DNA from: Mycobacterium sp. SM1
GTDB lineage: Bacteria; Actinomycetota; Actinomycetes; Mycobacteriales; Mycobacteriaceae
Direction of reading: 5' to 3'
Assembly (NCBI RefSeq): GCF_018361265.1
Contig: NZ_JAFLNH010000001.1
Location: forward strand, 1,922,001-1,986,000
Length of the DNA stretch: 64,000 bases
Shown here: positions 45,142-56,338 of the stretch, one piece after another
Layout of the letters: each line of letters starts with the position of its first letter
Numbering within the stretch: position 1 is the first letter of the stretch
Translations under genes and position numbers: made by a program
The notes under the pieces: model-generated
What the model was told of the DNA's origin: nothing
The model's database searches: none
Seen by the model: only the letters and a program-made list of their open reading frames with translations

Positions 45142-45963
45142 ATGCCAGCGGGAACACTGCGGCTGGCCACCTGGAATGTGAATTCGATTCGCATCCGCCT
45201 AGACCGGGTCCTTGACTGGCTGGGGCGCGCCGAGGTTGACGTGCTGGCCATGCAGGAGACCAAGTGCGCCGATGACCAGTTCCCCGCCCTGCCGTTCTTC
45301 GAACGGGGCTACGAGGTCGCACATGTCGGCTTCAATCAGTGGAACGGTGTGGCGATCGCCTCTCGCGTCGGGCTGCGCGACGTCGAGGTCGGGTTTGCCG
45401 GCCAGCCTACCTGGCGCAACAGCCCAGAGGGGGAGCCCACCGCGGAAGCTCGCGCCTTGGCTGCCAGCTGCGGCGGGGTTCGGGTATGGAGCCTGTATGT
45501 GCCCAATGGCCGGGCCCTAGACGACCCACATTACGCTTACAAGCTGGATTGGCTTGCAGCACTTCGTGATACGGCTGAAGGCTGGCTGCGCGACGATCCG
45601 TCGGCACTGATCGCGCTGGCCGGTGACTGGAATATCGCCCCGACGGACGATGATGTGTGGAGTGTCGAGTTCTATCGCGGCTCCACCCACGTCTCCGAGC
45701 CGGAGCGCAAGGCGTTCAACGCCATTATCGACGCTCAATTCACTGACGTGGTAAGACCTTTCACGCCAGGCCCGGGAGTCTACACCTATTGGGACTACAC
45801 CCAGCTGAGCTTTCCCAAGGGTCGAGGGATGCGCATCGACTTCATCCTGGCCTCGCCTGCGCTGGCGGCACGGGTGACCGATGCGCAGATCGTGCGCGAG
45901 GAGCGCAAGGGCAAGGCGCCCAGCGACCACGCGCCGGTGCTGGTTGATGTGCGCCCTGGCTGA
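45142..45963 (+). CDS. xthA: exodeoxyribonuclease III / AP endonuclease
   Basis: A 273-residue DNA repair nuclease. ExoIII motifs: LRLATWNVNSIRIRLDRVLD, VLAMQETKCADDQFP (catalytic Glu metal ligand), YVPNGRALDDPHYAYKLDWL, ALAGDWNIAPTDDDVW (Asp/Asn), YTYWDYTQLSFPKGRGMRID and the final SDHAPVLVDV (catalytic Asp-His). It cuts at abasic sites. The ATG at 45142 begins close to the family start. It lies just after the group II intron remnant, which separates it from the Rv0428c-like gene. Confidence 0.95.
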   Translation: MPAGTLRLATWNVNSIRIRLDRVLDWLGRAEVDVLAMQETKCADDQFPALPFFERGYEVAHVGFNQWNGVAIASRVGLRDVEVGFAGQPTWRNSPEGEPTAEARALAASCGGVRVWSLYVPNGRALDDPHYAYKLDWLAALRDTAEGWLRDDPSALIALAGDWNIAPTDDDVWSVEFYRGSTHVSEPERKAFNAIIDAQFTDVVRPFTPGPGVYTYWDYTQLSFPKGRGMRIDFILASPALAARVTDAQIVREERKGKAPSDHAPVLVDVRPG

Positions 45964-46143
45964 GCCGCGGAGCATCACCGGCAGATGGTGATACATGTTT
46001 GCGGGTTTTCGTCGTGGCGAGGCTCTCGATTTATGCGATCTGGACAGAATATTCTGATGGTATGGAATTTGCCCGTTTACGGGTATACCGTCCCCAGCTG
46101 AGATTGCAGCGGGGCCGACTAATGCATAGGGAGTGAGCAGATC

Positions 46144-46563
46144 ATGGGTGTCGTCGACGGCGCGATTCGCAGCGTGGGTCGAACGGTGAGTCGTGCAGCG
46201 GAGGTGACCACCGAGGCCGCGGGCGCCGTGGGCGGTGCCGCGGTCAGCGCTGTCATCGGAGGGGTAACCGGGGCTGCCGAGGGCGTGCGGCGTGGAGTGA
46301 AAAGCGGAAGCCACTCAACGCCCGCGGCGGCGTTGACCCTGGGTGCGCTGGGTGTCACCGGCCTGCTCGAGTGGCCAGTGGTGTTGACGGTCGGCGGTGC
46401 CGCGTTGCTCTTGCGGCAGTTAAGCCAGCATCGCAACGGGACGGCCACCCCGACGACGGCGGCGAAAGCAGCAGAACCCGCCAAATCGGTGCCGCCGAAG
46501 AAGGGAACCACCGCGGCCACGAGAACACCGGCGGCCCGGTCGCGCGCCGGGGCCCGTCGCTAG
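46144..46563 (+). CDS. small membrane-associated protein (Rv0426c-like)
   Basis: A 139-residue protein. The first half is an Ala/Gly/Val amphipathic region (AIRSVGRTVSRAAEVTTEAA and GGVTGAAEGVRRGVKS), followed by a hydrophobic segment (ALTLGALGVTGLLEWPVVLT, VGGAALLL). The tail is Lys/Arg/Ala-rich and histone-like (AAKAAEPAKSVPPKKGTTAA). It matches Rv0426c, directly upstream of ctpH. Its position suggests a partner of the P-type ATPase; no experimental basis is known to me. Confidence 0.85.
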   Translation: MGVVDGAIRSVGRTVSRAAEVTTEAAGAVGGAAVSAVIGGVTGAAEGVRRGVKSGSHSTPAAALTLGALGVTGLLEWPVVLTVGGAALLLRQLSQHRNGTATPTTAAKAAEPAKSVPPKKGTTAATRTPAARSRAGARR

Positions 46564-46583
46564 CCGGCTCCGCCGAGTAAGGA

Positions 46584-49500
46584 TTGAGTACCGTCGGGTC
46601 CGTGCGAAGGTTCTTGCCGCTGCGTGCCGTCGCGACGGGCATTCAAGCGACGTCCGCGCTGGCCGGCGCGTCGCTGCAGACCGCCGCAACGGTCGCAACG
46701 TCACTGGCCACGGCCGGCATCACCATCACCGCTATTCCGGTGCGCCACGGCGTCAAAGCGTTCTCGCATGAGTTTTCCCCGTCGCTGGGCCGGCACTGCT
46801 CGCGGGGTGATGGCCGCGCGTGGATCGAGGTTCGCGGACTTGACGGCGCTGACGGCGCTGAGCTCGGGCGGGCCGTGCTCGAGGCGGTCCGGGCCCTTCC
46901 GGGCGTGACATCGGCGAGGCTGAACTATCCGCTGTCGCGGGTGGTCGTCGGCCTTGACGACGACCACCCGCCGCTGGGCGACCTGTGCCGCGCCGTTGCG
47001 GACGCCGAAAAGCGCGCTCACCGAGCCCTCACCCCAGTAAACGGCCGGCGTGCCGCACGCCCGGAACCCTTGCCGGGCGACGGGCTGCTGCTGGCCACCA
47101 GAATGGTGACGGTCGGTGTGCACGCGGCCGGGCTGGGCGCAGCGATGGCTGGCCGAGCGCTACGCTGGCCGCGATTCCCAAACAGCGTCGAAGCGGCCGT
47201 CGCGGTCGTGAGCTTGCAGCCGCGGCTGCGCGCCCTGCTCGAGGATCGAATCGGCAAGCCGGCAACCGACACCGTGCTGACGCTGGCCATGGCCGCCGCG
47301 CACACCGTGACCCTGTCGCCGGCGGCCTTGCTGGTGGACCTGATGACCGAGATGCTCAAAGCCGCCGAATACCGCGCAGTGGCCCAGGCGTGGGACCGAC
47401 ACGAGCCGGAGTTGGCCCGCTATGCCGACGACCGCGCCGTCCACCCCCCGGGGCGGCCGGTACCGGCACCCCCGGGCCCGGTCGAACGCCACATGCAGCG
47501 CAGCGCTTGGGTCCAGGCGATCGGCGCGGCGGCCGTCGGTGCCGCCACCCGCCGGGTGGATATGGCCGCTACCGCCGCGCTGGTGGCCATGCCCAAGGCG
47601 TTGAAAGCCACCCGCGAATCCTTCGCCGCTACGCTCGGGCGCGGTTTAGCCGACCAGCACGCGGTCTTGCCACTGCGGGGGGACAGCCTGCGCCGCCTGG
47701 ATCGGGTCGACGCCCTCGTCATCGACCCCCGGGTGCTATGCAGCGACCAATTGCGGGTGCTGCGGGTGCGCGGCGCCCGTGAGGATGAGGTCTCGGTGGC
47801 CTGGCAGGGCGCGCAGACCCTGCTCAAGCACCACGACGTGCGTCCGGGCTGGCATCGAGTGCCTGGGATGCCAGCGCGACGATCGGGGGAGGCGTTCGGC
47901 GTCGAAGCGTTGATCTGCCCGGCACACGAGCCGCTGGCGTCGGCGGTGATGGCAGAGGCGCGCCGGTCCGGGCTGGAGCTGGTCTCGGTCGACGTCGACG
48001 AGCTGGGCGAATTGGCGCCCAGCTTCGACGAGATCCGGCAACTCGAAAACGGGTCGATCGATGACGCGCTGGCCGCGGCCGTCGCCGCCTTGCAACAGGC
48101 CGGCCGCGCGGTGGCCGTGCTGTCATCTTTCGGCACCCGCGCGCTCTCGTCGGCAAACCTGTCGTTGGGCATCATGCCGGCGCCCGGCACCGGTCCCCCG
48201 CCCTGGTATGCGGACCTGATACTGGCCGATCTTGCCGGCGCCTGGCGGGTGTTGCACGCGTTGCCTGCGGCCAAGTCGGCGACCCGGCGAGGTATCGAGC
48301 TGTCCACCGCTGCCTCGGCGTTGGGTTCGCTTTTCATGCTGCCCGGTGTCCGCGGCCGGGGGCCGGGACCGGTCACCACCGGGGCGGCGGCCGGTGTGCT
48401 CACGGGATACCTGCTGGCGCGCGGGGTCGTCCGGGCACCCGCGCCGCGACCCGCACCTGCCCACGAGTGGCACGCGATGTCGGTCGAGCAGGTCCGCGAG
48501 CTGCTGCCGCCGCCGGAGTCGCGGGAACGAGGACCCGCCACCGAGCTGCGACCCCGCGCGGGTGCGACGCGCGCTCTGGCTGGGGGCCTGCGCGCAGCGC
48601 GGCGCGCCGCCGAGCTGGCTGGACGGCCCAAGCAAGCGGTGTGGAACTTCCTCAAGGCAGTTCGGGCCGAGCTCGACGACCCGTTGACGCCGGTGCTGGC
48701 GATCGGCTCGGCGGCCAGCGCGGTGCTGGGTTCGCCCGTCGACGCGATCATGGTCGGCTCGGTGCTCACCGGAAACTCGATACTGGCGGCCAGCCAGCGG
48801 CTGCGCGCCGAGAGCCAGCTGAACCGGTTGCTCGCGCAGCAGATTCCGCCCGCCCGGAAAGTGGAACACGGTCCCGACGGGACGCCGCTGTACGCCGACA
48901 TCAACGCGGAGCAGCTGCGGCCGGGTGACGTGATCGAGGTGCGCACCGATGAGGTGATCCCCGCCGACGCCCGGTTGCTCGAGGAAGACGACCTCGAGGT
49001 CGACGAGGCGACGCTCACCGGTGAGTCGCTGCCGGTGGAAAAACAGGTCGAGGCCACGCCGGGCGCCGACCTTGCCGAGCGTCGCTGCATGCTCTTCGCC
49101 GGGACCAATGTCGTGGCGGGCACCGGGGTCGCCCTGGTGACCGCCGTGGGAGCCGACACCCAGGCGCGCCGCGCCGCCGAGCTCGCGGCCGGCGAGCTGC
49201 CCCCTATCGGGCTACAGCATCAGCTCAGCCGTCTCACCAACCGGGCGTGGCCGGTCAGCGCGGCCGGTGGCGCCCTGGTCAGCGCGCTGGGCTTGTTGCG
49301 CCGCAAGGGTTTGCGCCAGGCGGTGGCCAGCGGCATCGCCGTCACGGTGGCGGCCGTTCCCGAGGGGATGCCGCTGGTCGCGACGCTGGCCCAGCAGGCC
49401 TCGGCGCGTCGGCTGACGGAATTCGGCGCGCTGGTACGTATCCCGCGGTCGGTGGAGGCGCTCGGCCGGGTCGACGTGGTGTGTTTCGATAAGACCGGAA

Positions 49501-51152
49501 CGCTGTCCGAGAACCGCCTTCGGGTGGTCCAGGTGCATCCCGCGCCCGGCCACTCCCGCGACGAGGTGTTGCGCTGCGCCGCGCGCGCCGCGCCCCCGGC
49601 GCTGAACGGTGGCCGGCACGTCCACGCCACCGACGCCGCCATCATCGAGGCGGCGGGCGCGGACGGCTCGAAATCCCTGCCCGAACCCGAAGCGCACCTG
49701 CCGTTTCGCTCCGGCCGATCGTTCTCGGCCTCGGTGTCGGGTGGGGAACTCACGGTCAAGGGCGCGCCGGAAGTGGTGCTCGGCGCCTGCCGCGAGCTTC
49801 CCGCCGGCGTGCGCGCCAAGGTAGATGAAATGGCGGCCGGCGGGCTGCGGGTGATCGCGGTCGCGCGGCGACAGCTGACCGCCGCTCAGGTTCGGGCTGT
49901 CCAGGATGACCCCGACGACGACGAGCTGATCGCCGGCTTGTCCGCCGGTGAGCTGTCGTTGGTGGGTTTTCTGGGGCTGGCCGACACCCCGCGCCCGCAG
50001 GCGGCCCGCCTGATTTCGGACCTTCGCGAGCGCGGCGTGGCGGTGCGGCTCATCACCGGTGATCATCCGATTACCGCCGCGGCGATCGCCGACGAGCTGG
50101 GCATGCGGGTGGGCGCCGAGCAGGTGATCAGCGGCCTGGAGTGGGACGCCATGTCACGCAAGGAGCAGGAGCGCGCCGTCGCCGAGCGGGTGGTGTTCGC
50201 CCGGATGTCACCGGAGCAAAAGGTGCAGATCGTGCAGACACTTGAGCGCACCGGAAAGGTGTGCGCGATGGTCGGCGATGGCTCCAATGACGCCGCGGCC
50301 ATCCGGGCGGCCACGGTCGGCATCGGTGTCGTCTCGCGCGGCAGCGACCCGGCCCGCGTGGCGTCCGATGTGGTCCTGGTCGATGGGCGCATCGAGGCGC
50401 TGCTGCACGCGATCGAAGAAGGCCGCGAGCTGTGGCGGCGGGTGCAGGCGGCGGTGTCGGTGTTGCTCGGGGGCAACGCCGGCGAGGTGGCGTTCGCCAT
50501 TATCGGCAGCGCGATCACCGGAAGTTCGCCGCTTAACACCCGCCAGCTGCTGCTGGTGAACATGTTGACCGATGCGTTGCCGGCGGCGGCCCTTGCGGTC
50601 AGCCCGACCGCCGGCGCCGGCGGCACCGGTGGACGTGGCCCCGACGAGTCCGCGCTGTGGCGTGCCGTGGGTATTCGCGGGACGACCACCGCGGCCGCTG
50701 CCACGGCGGCGTGGGCGATGGCCTCGTTCACCGGACGCCGGCAACGCGCCTCCACGGTAGCGTTGGTCGCGCTGGTGTCCGCCCAACTGGGGCAGACCCT
50801 GCTGGATTCCCGCGCCCCCTTGGTGGTGCTCACCGCGGCCGGCTCGCTGGTCGCGATGGGGACGTTGATTAGCATTCCAGGTGTCAGCCAGCTGCTGGGA
50901 TGCACCCCGCTGGGCCCGCTCGCCTGGGCGCAGGGGCTGGGATCGGCGGCCGTGGCGACCGTCGGCGTGGCCGCTGCTACGCGCTTCGTAACTGGCCGGA
51001 GTACGCCCGGGCCAGAGCCGCCATCCGCTGTCGGTTCGACGCCCGACGCGTCTTCACGATCTCCACGACCCCGACGCGCCACAGCGCCGCGTACAACTGA
51101 ATCAACGGCACGGTTAACACTGGTGCCAGGACCTGAGGCAACTGATCAGTGA
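46584..51152 (+). CDS. ctpH: giant P-type cation-transporting ATPase CtpH
   Basis: A 1522-residue P-type ATPase, twice the normal size. The C-terminal half is a complete pump: TGES at about 811, VAAVPEGMPLVATL in helix 4, the phosphorylation site CFDKTGTLSENR (Asp about 968), KGAPE, and MVGDGSNDAAAIR at about 1230. The N-terminal 650 residues hold a degenerate heavy-metal-associated-like domain (VTSARLNYPLSRVVVGLDDD) and paired hydrophobic segments resembling a decayed half pump with no DKTGT. The cation is unknown; VPEGMPL resembles calcium-type pumps. It starts at a TTG (46584); GTG 46602 is an alternative. Length is near that of M. tuberculosis CtpH. Confidence 0.93.
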   Translation: MSTVGSVRRFLPLRAVATGIQATSALAGASLQTAATVATSLATAGITITAIPVRHGVKAFSHEFSPSLGRHCSRGDGRAWIEVRGLDGADGAELGRAVLEAVRALPGVTSARLNYPLSRVVVGLDDDHPPLGDLCRAVADAEKRAHRALTPVNGRRAARPEPLPGDGLLLATRMVTVGVHAAGLGAAMAGRALRWPRFPNSVEAAVAVVSLQPRLRALLEDRIGKPATDTVLTLAMAAAHTVTLSPAALLVDLMTEMLKAAEYRAVAQAWDRHEPELARYADDRAVHPPGRPVPAPPGPVERHMQRSAWVQAIGAAAVGAATRRVDMAATAALVAMPKALKATRESFAATLGRGLADQHAVLPLRGDSLRRLDRVDALVIDPRVLCSDQLRVLRVRGAREDEVSVAWQGAQTLLKHHDVRPGWHRVPGMPARRSGEAFGVEALICPAHEPLASAVMAEARRSGLELVSVDVDELGELAPSFDEIRQLENGSIDDALAAAVAALQQAGRAVAVLSSFGTRALSSANLSLGIMPAPGTGPPPWYADLILADLAGAWRVLHALPAAKSATRRGIELSTAASALGSLFMLPGVRGRGPGPVTTGAAAGVLTGYLLARGVVRAPAPRPAPAHEWHAMSVEQVRELLPPPESRERGPATELRPRAGATRALAGGLRAARRAAELAGRPKQAVWNFLKAVRAELDDPLTPVLAIGSAASAVLGSPVDAIMVGSVLTGNSILAASQRLRAESQLNRLLAQQIPPARKVEHGPDGTPLYADINAEQLRPGDVIEVRTDEVIPADARLLEEDDLEVDEATLTGESLPVEKQVEATPGADLAERRCMLFAGTNVVAGTGVALVTAVGADTQARRAAELAAGELPPIGLQHQLSRLTNRAWPVSAAGGALVSALGLLRRKGLRQAVASGIAVTVAAVPEGMPLVATLAQQASARRLTEFGALVRIPRSVEALGRVDVVCFDKTGTLSENRLRVVQVHPAPGHSRDEVLRCAARAAPPALNGGRHVHATDAAIIEAAGADGSKSLPEPEAHLPFRSGRSFSASVSGGELTVKGAPEVVLGACRELPAGVRAKVDEMAAGGLRVIAVARRQLTAAQVRAVQDDPDDDELIAGLSAGELSLVGFLGLADTPRPQAARLISDLRERGVAVRLITGDHPITAAAIADELGMRVGAEQVISGLEWDAMSRKEQERAVAERVVFARMSPEQKVQIVQTLERTGKVCAMVGDGSNDAAAIRAATVGIGVVSRGSDPARVASDVVLVDGRIEALLHAIEEGRELWRRVQAAVSVLLGGNAGEVAFAIIGSAITGSSPLNTRQLLLVNMLTDALPAAALAVSPTAGAGGTGGRGPDESALWRAVGIRGTTTAAAATAAWAMASFTGRRQRASTVALVALVSAQLGQTLLDSRAPLVVLTAAGSLVAMGTLISIPGVSQLLGCTPLGPLAWAQGLGSAAVATVGVAAATRFVTGRSTPGPEPPSAVGSTPDASSRSPRPRRATAPRTTESTARLTLVPGPEATDQ

Positions 51153-51234
51153 GGGCGTCGGTCATCGACATAGTTCCCACAGTGACTACGACACCCGGCT
51201 GGCCGGCAAATACATCGTTACTGAAAGGCAAAAC

Positions 51235-51510
51235 ATGGTCGAAAAATCGTCGCGGCGCGGAACTTCGCAAAGCGAAGCCGTCCAGAAGATCCGCGAAGGG
51301 GAGACGTTCGCGGTGAACCTGCCAATCGTCGGGCAGGTCATGGTCCCGCGGCCGGACCAGCTCGCCTACTACGCCGGCCTGGCCGCGCTGGCCGCTTTCG
51401 AGCTCATCGACTGGCCGGTGGCCCTGGTCATCGCCGCGGGACACATCATGGCCAACAACCACCACAACCGCATCCTGGAGGAACTCGGCGAGGCGATGGA
51501 AGAGTGCTGA
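51235..51510 (+). CDS. small conserved membrane-associated protein (Rv0424c-like)
   Basis: A 91-residue protein with one hydrophobic segment (YYAGLAALAAFELIDWPVAL, VIAAGHIMANNHH) and a charged C terminus (NRILEELGEAMEEC). It has the same length as Rv0424c and lies, as there, downstream of ctpH. Function is unknown. The ATG at 51235 follows GAAAGGC. Confidence 0.85.
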   Translation: MVEKSSRRGTSQSEAVQKIREGETFAVNLPIVGQVMVPRPDQLAYYAGLAALAAFELIDWPVALVIAAGHIMANNHHNRILEELGEAMEEC

Positions 51511-51655
51511 GCGGTGCGTGACGGGCGGCTGCCATCCAACTTCGCGTCGCGGCGAGCGCTGGAAAAGATCAAAGATAAAGAATGCGTCTCGGCTTCGCGG
51601 TGCGCGACCGGCCCCTTCCGGGGCAACGCCGGAACCGATGGCGGTCTATTCGAAC

Positions 51656-52283
51656 CTAGGGCCACCTTTTCTGGTGGCTGGGATGCGCGCGATACTCGAG
51701 GGACCGTTTATAACGCCACGGCCACCGCCGGCCCGCGCGATAGGCGGCGAGGTAAAAAGCGGTGAACACCCCCGCGGTGATAATCGCAATGATCACGAAC
51801 TGCAGGCGCTGCCCACGGGCAACCGGATCGCCCCAACTCGCGTCACTATAGCCGTAGCCAGGCGCAAAAACGACAACCGCGCCCACCAACATCGCCGTAT
51901 GCCAGGGCTTCGCCAAATCGATCGCGACCACCAAAATAACCATGCCGAACACGCCTGACCACCATGTCTTCTTGGCGGTCGCCGTGCCACCGTAGGAGTC
52001 GGGAGCCGGGTCGTAGTCGGGGTCGCCGGCGCCGGGCGGCAAAGTCCCGTCTGGGGAGGGGCCGGGCAAGCTGTCCGTTACATAATATGCGTAAATTTTG
52101 CCGCGAATCTTGATATACAGGGTGAAATGGTAGGCGTTGAATATCATCAAGAAGCAGGCAAGGAATGACAGGGCGGCCCCTATCTTCCACCCCTATCTTC
52201 CAGTCGGGCGGGTATCTGATGAAGAATCCGGACATCGATGCCAGGAGAGCGCCAGCCTTGTACCCGCAACGCCGTATCGACCG
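51656..52283 (-). pseudogene. polytopic membrane protein gene broken by a 13-bp tandem duplication
   Basis: Downstream of the lesion the minus strand gives a frame with several helices: LMIFNAYHFTLYIKIRGKIY, WWSGVFGMVILVVAIDLAKP, AMLVGAVVVFAPGYGYS and FVIIAIITAGVFTAFYLAAY. Upstream, in another frame, it gives GYKAGALLASMSGFFIRYPP and DWKIG. The two copies of CCCCTATCTTCCA (52177-52189 and 52190-52202) shift the frame; removing one copy joins them as DWKIGAALSFLACFLMIFNA. No start codon is visible after the TAG near 52281. The protein family is not recognised. It lies between ctpH and thiC. Confidence 0.78.
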
Positions 52284-52328
52284 TGGCTACGCACGCCCGC
52301 GGCGGCGGCCGAACCCCTCCAACGGATT

Positions 52329-52676
52329 TCAGGAACGGCTGCGCCTTACCACATGCAGGTAATAGCCGTAATTAGCGGGGGTCATCAAGGCGAAGGCAAG
52401 CCCCACACCGACCGCGCGCCCAATCGAATCGGGCACTTGCACAGCCACCATCACAATTGCGGCGGCGATGACGGGCGCCAGCAGGGTAACGCCCTTTCGC
52501 CACATCCCTTTAGCAAAGAAGTAGAGCGGGCCGAACAGGAACGCCGGAATATTGCTGTTGATGCGCACCCTGGCACCGAAGGGAAGCGCTTTGAACGCTT
52601 GCCGAGCCTCGGGCGATGATGAGGGCAGACCGTAGGCGAGAAAGAACGCGAATCGCTGCCGCCAAGGCGCCGGACA
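52329..52676 (-). pseudogene. DUF2628-type membrane protein, 5'-truncated
   Basis: The frame opens after a TAG near 52677 and reads WRQRFAFFLAYGLPSSSPEA, RQAFKALPFGARVRINSNIP, AFLFGPLYFFAKGMWRKGVT, then two helices (LLAPVIAAAIVMVAVQV and VGVGLAFALMTPANYGYYLH). The FLFGPLYFFAKGMWRKG stretch is typical of DUF2628 proteins. No ATG or good GTG lies at the expected start; a nearby ATG is in another frame, so a frameshift or truncation has probably removed the true start. If a GTG at 52568 is used, a 79-residue fragment could be made. Confidence 0.7.
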
Positions 52677-52679
52677 CTA

Positions 52680-53049
52680 TTGGCGTCATAGGTTTCGGAC
52701 ACGACCAGACAGGATACCCAACATTTACGCCAGGCCGAACATTGGCAAAATTGCGCCGCGCCGGTCACTTAATAACAGGCCAAACCGAGGCGCCCCTTGC
52801 CCCACGATTTTGTGGGCGTGGATGTAAATCAGCGTCGAGGCGTATCACCGGGCCCACACGATTATCGCGTACGCCGTTGACAACGCGAAGCCCCAGATCG
52901 TCGCGCGCCTGGCGCCGTTGGGCCGTTGGCCGCAGCCACCGGACTCGGCGACGGTGACGTGAGCTGGAAGTATCCGATGGCTCGTGGGCGGCGCCGCAGC
53001 ACGGCGCCTGCGCGCCGGCGGCCGGTTGCGCTAGCGTGGAGTCGACAAT
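52680..53049. other. gap upstream of the thiC riboswitch; no gene seen
   Basis: About 370 bases without a supported coding sequence. It should hold the thiC promoter, but I cannot set -10 or -35 boxes with confidence. A region of lower G+C at 52690-52780 (GATACCCAACATTTACG) is the most likely promoter zone. Confidence 0.4.
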
Positions 53050-55614
<2,565 letters not shown>

Positions 55615-55618
<4 letters not shown>

Positions 55619-56268
55619 TCCTCGACCAGATCGCCGGTGTCGCGCACTACCCTGCGGGTGCCTCTCCCGGTCGGGCAACAACTCGCCCGCAAGGACCCGC
55701 AAAAGGAGTAGTGGCGTTAACCCATGGTGCCGGCGGCAGCAGGGAATCCCCACTGCTGCGACAGCTCTGTGACGAGTGGGCCCGCCGTGGCTGGCTGGCG
55801 GTGCGCTATAACCTGCCCTACCGGCGCCGCAGGCCCACCGGGCCGCCGTCCGGATCGGGGGCCGGCGATCGGGCCGGGATCGTCGAGGCGATCGCCGTGT
55901 GCCGTGGCTTGGCCGCCGGACCGCTGATCGTCGGCGGCCATTCTTACGGCGGCCGCCAAACCTCCATGGTGGTGGCCACGGGCGAAGCGGAGGTGGAGCT
56001 GTTGACGCTGCTCTCCTACCCGGTGCATCCGCCCGGTCACCCGGAACGCGCCCGCACCGAGCACCTGCCGGGCATCACCGTGCCGACAGTGTTCGTCCAT
56101 GGGTCGTCGGACCCGTTTGGCACCCTCGACGAAGTACGCGCCGCCGCAGCGTTGATTGCCGCCCCGACCGAGGTCGTCGAGGTCGCCGGCGCGCGCCACG
56201 ACCTGGGTTCGAAGACCCTGGACGTGGCCGCGCTCGCCGTCGATGCGGCGCTGCGGCTGCTGGGATGA
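55615..56268 (+). CDS. alpha/beta hydrolase (Rv0421c-like)
   Basis: A 217-residue hydrolase of the KANL3/Tex30-like fold: VVALTHGAGGSRESPLLRQL (oxyanion region), LAVRYNLPYRRRRPTGPPSG, the nucleophile elbow IVGGHSYGGRQTSMV (Ser), VFVHGSSDPFGTLDEV (Asp) and VAGARHDLGSKTLDV (His). The triad is complete. Function in thiamine salvage or elsewhere is unknown. The ATG at 55615 overlaps the thiD stop (ATGA), placing it in the thiC operon, as in M. tuberculosis. Confidence 0.9.
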
Positions 56269-56338
56269 CGCCGGGTCGAACTCCGCCACGCCGGCAGCTC
56301 CCTCTGCTCGGTACCGCGGGGTACAGTATCGTCAACCC

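Noticed and set aside
47420..49159. 579-residue minus-strand frame
   Set aside because: Antisense to ctpH; Ser/Arg/Pro-rich shadow composition.
52137..52619. 160-residue plus-strand frame between the two decayed membrane-protein genes
   Set aside because: It runs across the duplication and opposite both minus-strand remnants; no family pattern.
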